Source: SB11 sp943370295
GTDB taxonomy: Bacteria > Bacteroidota > Bacteroidia > UBA8524
Direction of reading: 5' to 3'
Assembly (NCBI GenBank): GCA_943370295.1
Contig: CALRQL020000001.1
Location: forward strand, 248,001 to 312,000
Length of the DNA stretch: 64,000 nt
Part shown: in pieces, positions 45,336-53,272 of the stretch
How positions within the stretch are numbered: the first letter of the stretch is position 1
Layout: the number at the start of each line of letters is the position of its first letter
Translations under genes and position numbers: made by a program
Notes under the pieces: model-generated
What the model saw: only the letters and a program-made list of their open reading frames with translations
Database searches by the model: none
What the model was told of the DNA's origin: nothing

Positions 45336-47147
45336 ATGGCCCGCTCACGCGAACAACAAGATATACCCAAAGCAAAAATTAATAAAGAAAGCCTGCAAAA
45401 AGCCGCCCGCTTGTTTTCGTATGCGGGCAACCAAAAATGGAAGTTTGTATTGGGCTTTGTATTTCTGATACTAACCGGCAGCACATCGCTAATATTTCCT
45501 TACTTGACAGGAGATTTGGTAGACGCCGTAACCATGTCGAGCAACGAGATAAACCGCATTGGTATATTGCTACTGGTATTGTTTGTATTACAAGGTGTGT
45601 TTTCGTATTTCAGGGTACGTTTGTTTGTAGATGTTGCCGAAATTACCCTTGCAGCCATCCGTACCGACGTTTATAAAAACCTTATCCGCCAACCTATGCT
45701 GTTTTTCACGCAACGCAGGGTAGGGGAGCTTACCAGTCGTTTATCGGCTGATACATCGCAAATACACGATACTTTTACAGGCAATTTAGCCCAATTAGTG
45801 AGGCAAGTAATCACCATTGCAGGGGGTATCGTGATGTTGTTCTTTATCAATATCGAGTTAGCATTAATAATGTTGGCAGTAGTGCCTGTGGTATCAGTGA
45901 TCGCCTTTTTGTTTGGTAAATACATTCGTAAATTCTCTCGCACCGTGCAGGATAAAGTGGCTGATAGTAATGTGATAGTGGAGGAAACCTTACAAGGGGT
46001 GCAAAACGTTAAATCATTCGCTAACGAGTTTTATGAAATTGGACGCTACGTAAACAGTGTCAACACAGTAAAAGATTTGGCCGTTAAGTTGGGCAAGGTG
46101 CGGGGGATATTCTTTTCGTTCATTGTAACAGTAATGATGGGCTCGTTGGTGTTTTTGCTTTGGTATGCTTTGGGTATGGTTTCTAAAGGAGAAATGACCC
46201 CTGGCGACCTTACTAAGTTTGCTTTTCTAACCTTGTTTGTAGGCGGTTCTTTCGGGGGGATTATTGAGCAGTACAGCCAATTGCAAAAAGCATTGGGTGC
46301 TACCGACCGAGTGTTGGAGATTTTGAACGAACAGCCCGAAGATATTGGCACTGAAGAAACTGAATTACCCGCGCAATACATTATTAAGGGCAATGTGACT
46401 TTTGATAATGTGAAGTTTAACTACCCCAGCCGACCAGAGTTTGATGTGCTGAAAGATATTTCACTTACCGCTGAGGCAGGCCAAAAAATAGCCTTAGTAG
46501 GTCCCAGCGGTGCAGGAAAATCAACTATAGCGAGCCTGTTACTACGCTTTTATGAACCACAAAGCGGCAGTTTATTGTTTGATGGGGTTAAATCAACAGA
46601 TATTCCTCTTAGCTACCTCCGTCGCCAAATGGCCATTGTACCTCAAGATGTGTTTTTGTTTGGCGGTACCATCAAAGAAAACATCTTATACGGCAAACAC
46701 AACGCTACCGAAGAAGAAGTAATTGAAGCTACCAAACGTGCCAATGCTCACGACTTTATCATGGGTTTCCCTGAAGGATATAACACCCTCGTAGGCGAGC
46801 GGGGTGTGAAACTATCGGGTGGACAGCGTCAGCGTATTGCCATAGCCCGCGCCTTGCTAAAAAATCCTACCATCTTGTTGTTAGACGAGGCTACCAGCTC
46901 ACTTGACAGTGAAAGCGAACATTTGGTGCAAGAAGCCTTAGAAGAACTGATGAAAGGCCGTACTTCATTTATCATCGCACATAGGTTGTCTACCATCCGA
47001 AGCGCTGATAAAATAGTAGTGATTGAAAAAGGCCGTGTAGTGGAACAAGGTACACATAATGAACTTGTGAGTAGCGAAAACGGCCTATACAAACGCCTCA
47101 GCGCAATGCAGTTTGAAGGCGAGCTGTTTAATAGTGTTTCAGTATAA
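45336..47147 (+). CDS. ABC exporter, fused membrane and ATPase domains
   Basis: A 603-residue half-exporter. The N-terminal six-helix type-1 exporter domain spans about 30-330 (RVGELTSRLSADTSQIHDTF is the coupling region). The ATPase domain carries Walker A VGPSGAGKST, Q-loop VPQDVFLFGG, a canonical signature KLSGGQRQR, Walker B ILLLDEATSS and switch His FIIAHRLST. The sequence resembles the MsbA/BmrA/TAP-like group; the substrate is unknown. It is not in an obvious operon. It differs from the 13.4-kb exporter in having a canonical LSGGQ. Confidence 0.93.
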   Translation: MARSREQQDIPKAKINKESLQKAARLFSYAGNQKWKFVLGFVFLILTGSTSLIFPYLTGDLVDAVTMSSNEINRIGILLLVLFVLQGVFSYFRVRLFVDVAEITLAAIRTDVYKNLIRQPMLFFTQRRVGELTSRLSADTSQIHDTFTGNLAQLVRQVITIAGGIVMLFFINIELALIMLAVVPVVSVIAFLFGKYIRKFSRTVQDKVADSNVIVEETLQGVQNVKSFANEFYEIGRYVNSVNTVKDLAVKLGKVRGIFFSFIVTVMMGSLVFLLWYALGMVSKGEMTPGDLTKFAFLTLFVGGSFGGIIEQYSQLQKALGATDRVLEILNEQPEDIGTEETELPAQYIIKGNVTFDNVKFNYPSRPEFDVLKDISLTAEAGQKIALVGPSGAGKSTIASLLLRFYEPQSGSLLFDGVKSTDIPLSYLRRQMAIVPQDVFLFGGTIKENILYGKHNATEEEVIEATKRANAHDFIMGFPEGYNTLVGERGVKLSGGQRQRIAIARALLKNPTILLLDEATSSLDSESEHLVQEALEELMKGRTSFIIAHRLSTIRSADKIVVIEKGRVVEQGTHNELVSSENGLYKRLSAMQFEGELFNSVSV

Positions 47148-47284
47148 CGTGTATTACTATCCACATAAGCGCTAAAATTTTTTTTTGGGCTGTATCCCTT
47201 TATCCATAATAAGCACAGGGGTTTTTAAACGGTAATCCTCCCGAGTGTGTGTTGATAAGCCTTCAAGCCTTAAGGTGTCTTTTT

Positions 47285-47488
47285 CTATTGCAATTTGCCA
47301 CCGCTAAATAACCCCGTTGGTATCGCTCTGTTTATTGTCATTTCTAGGCAATAATTTTGTGCATGCTTCCAACGTTTTCGGGGGTTGTGTTGTCTATCAT
47401 AATAGAAAGCGATGAATACAGAAAGTAATATATAGGTCGGTATAAAAACCAAAATCTCTTTGATTTCGTTATATATTATATCATCCAT
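47285..47488 (-). CDS. possible small membrane protein
   Basis: A 67-codon open frame between two plus-strand genes. It would encode an N-terminal acidic segment, one clear hydrophobic helix (VFIPTYILLSVFIAFYY, about 14-30) and a basic soluble tail. The topology is plausible for a real small protein, but there is no family match, no clear promoter and no conserved neighbour. It is kept because it fills an otherwise empty gap and is not a shadow of a longer gene. Confidence 0.4.
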   Translation of the reverse strand: MDDIIYNEIKEILVFIPTYILLSVFIAFYYDRQHNPRKRWKHAQNYCLEMTINRAIPTGLFSGGKLQ

Positions 47489-47541
47489 TTACTTTTTGGC
47501 AGCAAATTTGAATTAAGTATTGTACTTTAAAATATACGGTC

Positions 47542-47787
47542 ATGAAAAATCTACTTACCCTTCTGCTGTTTTTATTTGGTTCGGCGGGTGCTTTTGCCCA
47601 AAACATAGCACAGCAATCCGTAGCACCAAAAGGCTCCGCCTTTATTACCCACTTTATTGATTTTAGCTGGGTATATATCACGGCTTTTGTGGTATTAGTT
47701 GGCTTTTTTGTGATGGCGTATCTGCTTGGTTGGGATAAAAAACTTTTTAAAGGCAAAGCAGGCGACGACAATCATATGTTTATCTAA
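47542..47787 (+). CDS. small protein with signal peptide and one membrane helix
   Basis: An 81-residue protein: a signal peptide (MKNLLTLLLFLFGSAGAFAQ), a short periplasmic segment, then a membrane helix (about 48-68, ITAFVVLVGFFVMAYLLGW) and a charged tail with DKKLFKGKAGDD. Type I membrane topology with a small cytoplasmic tail is predicted. I do not recognise a family. A strong terminator follows at 47823-47855. Confidence 0.7.
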   Translation: MKNLLTLLLFLFGSAGAFAQNIAQQSVAPKGSAFITHFIDFSWVYITAFVVLVGFFVMAYLLGWDKKLFKGKAGDDNHMFI

Positions 47788-47822
47788 AATCAGAGCAATT
47801 TTTATAGATAACTTTTTGTGTT

Positions 47823-47855
47823 AGCCCTTGTGCATGGTTGCATAAGGGCTTTTTT
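47823..47855 (+). terminator. strong intrinsic terminator
   Basis: AGCCCTTGTGCA (47823-47834) pairs with TGCATAAGGGCT (47839-47850) over 12 bp with one G-T pair and a TGGT loop, followed by TTTTTT. Confidence 0.88.
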
Positions 47856-47864
47856 GTTGCCTCA

Positions 47865-47886
47865 TAGTTTTGTTTTAGTAGTTTTG
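47865..47886 (+). promoter_or_regulatory. duplicated -7 element TAGTTTTG
   Basis: TAGTTTTG occurs twice, at 47865-47872 and 47879-47886, 14 bp apart. The second copy ends 5 nt before the ATG at 47892. Either could be the -7 element; the downstream one would give a leaderless transcript. Confidence 0.4.
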
Positions 47887-47891
47887 AAACC

Positions 47892-49586
47892 ATGTACACC
47901 TCTGCAAAACAAATAGGCTTTATACTGTTTGCCCTGCTGTTGCTGGCAAATTGTACTCCTAAGGCAACTACGCAAAACATTGATAAGCTACTTTACAATG
48001 CTACGTTTTATACACTGGTTGATAGTTTGCCCACTGCCGCAGCAGTGGCAATACACCAAGGAAAAATTGTAGGTATAGGCAATAAAGATGAGCTACTAAA
48101 GCAGTTTACCCCTGATACTACCGAAGACTTGAAAGGGGCATTTGTATACCCCGGCTTTATTGACGGGCACGCCCATTTTTACGGGCTGGGAATGTTTACC
48201 CACCGTGCCGACTTAACCGGATGTAAGAGTTTTGATGAGGCGTTGATGCGCTTGCAAGAGTTTGCTAAAACCAATAATGAACCTTGGCTACTGGGCAGAG
48301 GTTGGGATCAAAATTTGTGGGAAGGCAAAAAATTTCCCGACAAAACAAAGCTGGACAAGTTGTTTCCTGATAGACCTGTGTTGCTAAAACGTGTGGACGG
48401 ACACGGGGTATTGGCCAACCAAAAAGCATTGGATTTAGCGGGAATTACTTCAAAATCGGTGATTGCAGGGGGCATGGTAGAAGTAAAAGCAGGAAAACTT
48501 ACGGGCATTTTGCTGGACAATGCGGTAGATTCGGTTGAAAAGGCCGTCCCTCAACCCACGGATGAACAAATAAAAACCTATTTGCTAAAGGCGCAGGAGA
48601 TTTGTTTTGCAAATGGTCTTACCAGCGTGGTAGATGCGGGGCTTGAAAAGCGGTTTATAGATATTATTAAAAAATTACAAGACGAAGGCTTGCTGAAGAT
48701 TCGCTTGAATGTAATGGTAAGTGCTGATGATGCAGGATTAGGGTATTACCTGAAAAATGGCCCCATAAAAACACCGCTGCTAAATGTTAGCTCATTTAAG
48801 TTGTACGGAGATGGTGCTTTAGGTTCACGCGGAGCTTGTTTGTTGCAGCCATACAGCGATGCCCCTGAGACTAAAGGGTTTTTATTGAGCAGTCCTGAAA
48901 GGCTAACGGAGGTAATTAATAAGGTAGCAAAATCTAAGTTTCAGTTGTGTACCCACTGTATTGGCGATTCTGCCAACCGTTTTGTCTTAAACGCTTATGG
49001 TGCTGCATTGGGCGAAAACAATAACCGCCGCTGGCGAATTGAACACGCACAAGTAGTGAACCGTGATGATATAGCCAAATACAAACAGTTTGGGGTGTTG
49101 CCCAGTATGCAGCCTACGCACGCCACGTCTGACGGGGCTTGGGCTGTTGATCGTTTGGGCAATGAACGCATCACCAATGCCTATGCTTTAAAAACGTTGA
49201 TGCAGCAAAACGGGTTAATAGTTTTGGGAACAGATTTTCCGGTAGAAGGTGTTAGTCCGTTGGAGACATTTTACACCGCTGTGAAACGAGCTACATATAG
49301 CCAACTTTCCGTAAAATCTAATCTTATTCCTGCTGATAGTACTACTAATGAAGCGCAATGGGGTTTCCAGCCACAGGAAGCGCTGAGCAGAATAGAAGCA
49401 CTAAAGGGTATTACTATTTGGGCTGCTTACGGCAGTTTTGAAGAAAACGAAAAGGGCAGCATAGCTGTGGGCAAATATGCCGACTTTACCGTCCTGAATC
49501 AGGATATTTTAACCACTCAGGCCTTGCACGAAGCACAGGTTTTATCCACTTGGATTAATGGTGTAAAGGTATTTGGAAAGCAATAA
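47892..49586 (+). CDS. lipoprotein amidohydrolase (YtcJ-like)
   Basis: A 564-residue member of the amidohydrolase 3 (YtcJ-like) family. A lipoprotein signal precedes the enzyme (LFALLLLANCTPK, lipobox Cys about residue 19), so it should be membrane-anchored outside the cytoplasm. The metal-binding His pair is in GFIDGHAHFYGLG; CTHCIGDSANR and RIEHAQVV provide later metal ligands, and GTDFPVEGVSP holds the conserved Asp. Family members hydrolyse amide or related bonds in cyclic and N-acyl compounds; the substrate is unknown. It is monocistronic with a terminator upstream. Confidence 0.9.
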   Translation: MYTSAKQIGFILFALLLLANCTPKATTQNIDKLLYNATFYTLVDSLPTAAAVAIHQGKIVGIGNKDELLKQFTPDTTEDLKGAFVYPGFIDGHAHFYGLGMFTHRADLTGCKSFDEALMRLQEFAKTNNEPWLLGRGWDQNLWEGKKFPDKTKLDKLFPDRPVLLKRVDGHGVLANQKALDLAGITSKSVIAGGMVEVKAGKLTGILLDNAVDSVEKAVPQPTDEQIKTYLLKAQEICFANGLTSVVDAGLEKRFIDIIKKLQDEGLLKIRLNVMVSADDAGLGYYLKNGPIKTPLLNVSSFKLYGDGALGSRGACLLQPYSDAPETKGFLLSSPERLTEVINKVAKSKFQLCTHCIGDSANRFVLNAYGAALGENNNRRWRIEHAQVVNRDDIAKYKQFGVLPSMQPTHATSDGAWAVDRLGNERITNAYALKTLMQQNGLIVLGTDFPVEGVSPLETFYTAVKRATYSQLSVKSNLIPADSTTNEAQWGFQPQEALSRIEALKGITIWAAYGSFEENEKGSIAVGKYADFTVLNQDILTTQALHEAQVLSTWINGVKVFGKQ

Positions 49587-49811
49587 GGGGTATTACTCCT
49601 AAACCCTGTATGGGGGCTTTAGCCCAACGACTATCGGATATTGATAGTAAAGCTGCTTTTTGATAAACCCCTCGCTTTTAGGAAAGTGTGGGTTGGGTAA
49701 ATTTTCGCTATTCTTAATTTCGGATTAGGTAAATTCATCCTCCAAAATTTCGGTTCGTCGGCTCATTTATTCATTCGTCAGAAATAGCTTTAGCTCTTCT
49801 TATTGCCACCA

Positions 49812-49819
49812 TAGTTTTG
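49812..49819 (+). promoter_or_regulatory. -7 element TAGTTTTG
   Basis: TAGTTTTG fits TAnnTTTG and ends 21 nt before the ATG at 49841. It argues against using the in-frame TTG at 49817, which lies inside the element. Confidence 0.45.
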
Positions 49820-49840
49820 TTAAAAAAATCAAAAGAAACT

Positions 49841-51214
49841 ATGGACTCTAAAAATTTTACTACACCTTTCAAGCCGCTGTACATAGCCACATTTGTTGCG
49901 GCTTTTTTGTTGTGCGGTACAGTAAATGCACAGCTTAATAACATGTTTACTGATACTTTGAACAAAGTATTGGCAAAAAGGGTCTCTCAGTATAGTTTGA
50001 AAGGGGTTTCGGCCTCGGTGGTTTTTTCTGATGGCAGCACTTGGAAAAAAACGGAAGGCCATGCTGGTACACAAGTATTAGATCCGTCTATGCTATTTGA
50101 AATGGGCAGCAATACCAAAACCTTCACTGCCGCACTTATACTGCTGCTGGAAGAAGAAGGCAAACTATCAATAGAGGATACTATTTACAAGTACCTATCT
50201 CCATTGAAAAATGTAACCTACGGTATCACCATCAGGCAATTGCTAAATCACACCAGTGGCTTGTATAACTACACAAATCACCCTGATTTTTATGATAAAA
50301 TAAACAATTCAGAGCCCGGCGTGAAGTGGGATATTGATACGGTATTGGCTAACTATGTTGGTCCGAAATTGGCAGACCCCGGGGTAACACACGAGTATTG
50401 CAACACCGGCTTTATTTTACTGGGTAGGATAATTGAAAAAGTAGAGGGTAAGCCCTATCACGTGGTGTTGCGTGAAAAGATACTGGATAAGCATAACCTA
50501 AAGCATATTTTCTTACAGGGCTATGATACTTTTACAGAACAAAGGGCGGAGACTTGGCTAAGTAATGGCGTTTATTTTGACGAAACCTTCGTGTCGTTTT
50601 TAACGGCTGCATGGGCGGCAGGGGGTATAGTTGCTACCGCTGAAGATTTGGCTCTTTGGGCGCATAAACTGTATAGCGGCGAGGTGCTTTCGGAGGCATC
50701 GATGACAAAAATGACTACGAAACTTAAAATTGGAAACACCACGTATCCTATGGGGCTAAGTATGTTTTTTACCTCATTTTTGGGGAAACAGTTTTGGGGA
50801 CATGGCGGTGCAACCTTGCAAAACAGCGAAATGGAATACAGTGTGTCATCAAAGTACAGTGTGGTTGTGGTATGCAACGAACAAAATACTTACACAGAAG
50901 CGCTGACCATTAAACGTGCAATTGAAGAGGTGCTTGAATCGTCATTACCCACGTTATCAGTTGTTGAAGCTGAGAAACCTCAGTTTAATGTTTATCCCAA
51001 TCCAGCAAACGACTTTGTGAACATAAGCATTGATAATGCTGCTCAAAACAATACGGTAAACATTTATACTATTACCGGACAACTAGTGCAGCAGTATAAA
51101 ATTGAAAGTAATAATTTGCAGTTGCATAAAGACAATATAGGCACGGGCGTATTTATTGTTGAAGTGGCTGCTGATAACGCCACGGCTACCCGCCAACGAA
51201 TAGTGCTTTATTAA
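49841..51214 (+). CDS. T9SS-secreted serine hydrolase (beta-lactamase class C fold)
   Basis: A 457-residue protein of the serine beta-lactamase/esterase family. The signal peptide ends near TVNAQ. Catalytic motifs are SxxK at S90-K93 (MGSNTKTF), a YxN-type motif HEYCNTGF and the HxG-type motif WGHGGA. It probably acts as an esterase or D,D-peptidase on extracellular substrates rather than as a drug-resistance lactamase, which is inference from secretion. The C-terminus is a T9SS type A sorting domain (FNVYPNPANDFVNIS onward to RIVLY). The ATG at 49841 is chosen over the upstream TTG. Confidence 0.9.
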   Translation: MDSKNFTTPFKPLYIATFVAAFLLCGTVNAQLNNMFTDTLNKVLAKRVSQYSLKGVSASVVFSDGSTWKKTEGHAGTQVLDPSMLFEMGSNTKTFTAALILLLEEEGKLSIEDTIYKYLSPLKNVTYGITIRQLLNHTSGLYNYTNHPDFYDKINNSEPGVKWDIDTVLANYVGPKLADPGVTHEYCNTGFILLGRIIEKVEGKPYHVVLREKILDKHNLKHIFLQGYDTFTEQRAETWLSNGVYFDETFVSFLTAAWAAGGIVATAEDLALWAHKLYSGEVLSEASMTKMTTKLKIGNTTYPMGLSMFFTSFLGKQFWGHGGATLQNSEMEYSVSSKYSVVVVCNEQNTYTEALTIKRAIEEVLESSLPTLSVVEAEKPQFNVYPNPANDFVNISIDNAAQNNTVNIYTITGQLVQQYKIESNNLQLHKDNIGTGVFIVEVAADNATATRQRIVLY

Positions 51215-51237
51215 TTAACTTGTGCATTTAAACACAG

Positions 51238-52380
51238 ATGCTTACTGCTTACGAAAAATATTTAAGCAAAAGGGTAAATAACCAATGGTTGTACGAAAAC
51301 CTGCGGCATTTACCCTTGCTGCTTTTGTTTCAGTTGTTGTTTACCGCTTTGTGGGTGGTAACAGCATTGTTGGATGAAGGGACAACCGTAGCATTTAATG
51401 AGCTTATGCTGCATTCGTTTCTGTTTCAGGCAGAGCTTTTAATAATCCCCGTTTGTGCCATAAATACTATTTATTTTATTCAGTTAAGAGCAGTTCAAAA
51501 AAGAATTAAGCCTACAAAAACAATCCTGTTAAAACTGCTGGCCACAGTCGTTGGGGTGCTTATCGGGACTGCAATAACAGAAAGTATTTATGCCGGATTT
51601 GGCATTGTGGATGACGATATAATCTCCTTTGGTAAATTTACTATCGACCCGATAACCACTAATTTTATTTCTTACTCGCTGTTCTCATTGTTTATATCTA
51701 TTCCACTCTTTATAAAACAGGCAAAACGTTATGAATTGATGCTTGAGCTGAAAGAGAAAGAACTGCACATACAACAAACAGAACAACTGCTCGCCCAAGC
51801 AGAGCTTGAAACGTTACAGGCAAAAATCAACCCGCATTTTCTTTACAATGCACTAAATTCTATTGCAGGGTTGATACACGATGAGCCTGATAAAGCTGAA
51901 AAAATGGTGCTTTCGTTGTCCGATTTATTCAGGTATAGCCTTAACTCACAGGGGAAAGCCTATACAACTATTGACGAAGAGATAACAATGGTGAGAACCT
52001 ATCTGGATATTGAAAAAACAAGGTTTGAAGACCAATTACAGTTTTCAATCACCATTGATGAAGGCTGCGGCCACTATCTTATTCCCCGTTTTTTGGTGCA
52101 ACCCTTGGTCGAAAATGCCATAAAGCACGGCACATCAAAGGTGGCAAGGGGCGTATTAGAAATATCAGTAACAAAACATGAGGAATCACTACACATAATG
52201 GTGGCGGATAATGGCCCCCAATTTCCTGTACAGCTTACCACCGGTTACGGGATGCGTAATGTGAGCGAAAAACTGGATTTATTATTCCCTAAAAAGAATA
52301 GTGTCAGTTTTTATAACGACCCTAAAAAATATATTTTAATTGAAATTCATCAGTTAAAAACACATGGCAATGAAGTATAG
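51238..52380 (+). CDS. LytS-like sensor histidine kinase
   Basis: A 380-residue sensor kinase. About four membrane helices occupy residues 20-165, followed by a coiled linker (ELKEKELHIQQTEQLLAQAE) and a His_kinase domain with the conserved INPHFLYNALNSIAGLIHD segment (phosphorylated His) and an HATPase domain with LVQPLVENAIKHG and VADNGPQF. This is the LytS/YehU class of kinases that partner LytTR regulators. Its stop lies inside the next gene (17-bp overlap), so kinase and regulator are cotranslated. Confidence 0.92.
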   Translation: MLTAYEKYLSKRVNNQWLYENLRHLPLLLLFQLLFTALWVVTALLDEGTTVAFNELMLHSFLFQAELLIIPVCAINTIYFIQLRAVQKRIKPTKTILLKLLATVVGVLIGTAITESIYAGFGIVDDDIISFGKFTIDPITTNFISYSLFSLFISIPLFIKQAKRYELMLELKEKELHIQQTEQLLAQAELETLQAKINPHFLYNALNSIAGLIHDEPDKAEKMVLSLSDLFRYSLNSQGKAYTTIDEEITMVRTYLDIEKTRFEDQLQFSITIDEGCGHYLIPRFLVQPLVENAIKHGTSKVARGVLEISVTKHEESLHIMVADNGPQFPVQLTTGYGMRNVSEKLDLLFPKKNSVSFYNDPKKYILIEIHQLKTHGNEV

Positions 52381-53119
52381 CACATTAGTTGTGGATGATG
52401 AACGGATTGCGCGCAACCGAATGATAAAGCTGCTTGAAAAGCACAGCGAACATATTGATATTATAGGAGAGGCTGAAAACGGCATCGTTGGACTTGAAAA
52501 AATAAACACACTGCGCCCGCAACTTGTGTTTTTGGATATAGAAATGCCCGGACTTACCGGGTTTGAGATGTTGCAAAAGGTAACCTCGCAACCCAAGATA
52601 ATATTTACCACTGCGTATGATGAATACGCACTGAAAGCATTTGAAGAAAATTCGATTGATTATTTAGTAAAACCCATTCACCCCGAAAGGCTCGAAAAGG
52701 CCATTAATAAACTAAATCAGTTGGATAGTTTTTCGGCATTGCAGCAGTTGGCACAACAACTAAGCAGCAATACCCGGCAAAGTGCATTAAATACCATATC
52801 CGTATCAATAGGAAATAAAATAGTATTGGTTAAAATAGAGAACATCATTTTATTTAAAGCCGAGGATAAATACGTAACCGTTTTTGATACCTACGGGAAT
52901 AAACACATCATCACTCAAACCCTTAATTATCTTGAGGGACAACTGCCTCCTAACTTTATCCGTGTGCATCGCACCTATATAATAAACAAAGATAAAATCG
53001 TAGAGATTCGTAAAACCTTCAGCAGTCGTTATTCATTCATCATGCAAGGTGCAACGGATGAAACCATACAAACAGGTACCAGTTACACTACTGCAATCAA
53101 GAAAATTTTTAGTTTGTAA
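52364..53119 (+). CDS. LytTR family response regulator
   Basis: A 251-residue response regulator. The receiver domain (about 5-120) has VVDDERIAR at its start, the phosphoacceptor Asp in LVFLDIEMPGLTG, TTAYDEYALKAF and the conserved Lys in DYLVKPIHPERL. The LytTR DNA-binding domain (about 145-250) contains ISVSIGNKIVLVKIENIIL and RVHRTYIINKDKI. It overlaps its kinase gene. Targets are unknown; LytTR regulators usually bind tandem 9-10-bp direct repeats, which I did not identify here. The ATG at 52364 or 52370 could be used. Confidence 0.93.
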   Translation: MAMKYSTLVVDDERIARNRMIKLLEKHSEHIDIIGEAENGIVGLEKINTLRPQLVFLDIEMPGLTGFEMLQKVTSQPKIIFTTAYDEYALKAFEENSIDYLVKPIHPERLEKAINKLNQLDSFSALQQLAQQLSSNTRQSALNTISVSIGNKIVLVKIENIILFKAEDKYVTVFDTYGNKHIITQTLNYLEGQLPPNFIRVHRTYIINKDKIVEIRKTFSSRYSFIMQGATDETIQTGTSYTTAIKKIFSL

Positions 53120-53133
53120 TGATATAAGCAGAG

Positions 53134-53231
53134 TGGGGTTTAAACCCCATTCTATTAAAAATTACAGCCTGCAAGCGGACTTAAGTCCGCTTGCAGGCTG
53201 TAATTGCAAAAGAGGTTGGTTTCAACCAACC
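53134..53231 (+). repeat. compound palindromic element B
   Basis: Three consecutive palindromes fill the gap between the LytTR gene and dxs: TGGGGTTTAAACCCCA (53134-53149), a loop-free 46-bp palindrome (53160-53205, core GCGGACTTAAGTCCGC, left arm beginning ATTACAGCCTGCAA), and GGTTGGTT-TC-AACCAACC (53214-53231). The spacer after the first hairpin begins TTCTATT and the right flank of the long palindrome continues TGCAAAAG, matching copies A and C. Confidence 0.92.
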
Positions 53232-53250
53232 GTAATTAAGGGGATATCGC

Positions 53251-53258
53251 TATTTTTG
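53251..53258 (+). promoter_or_regulatory. -7 element TATTTTTG upstream of dxs
   Basis: TATTTTTG fits TAnnTTTG and ends 14 nt before the dxs ATG. The palindromic element B ends 19 nt upstream of it, covering the region where a -33 element would be expected. Confidence 0.5.
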
Positions 53259-53272
53259 CACCACCAAACGCT

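Noticed and set aside
49600..49690. Hairpins GGGCT-TT-AGCCC-like and ACTATC...GATAGT between the amidohydrolase and serine-hydrolase genes, as a fourth compound palindrome
   Set aside because: It lacks the GGACTTAAGTCC core, the TTCTRT spacer and the right flank. Short stems like these can occur by chance in this composition.
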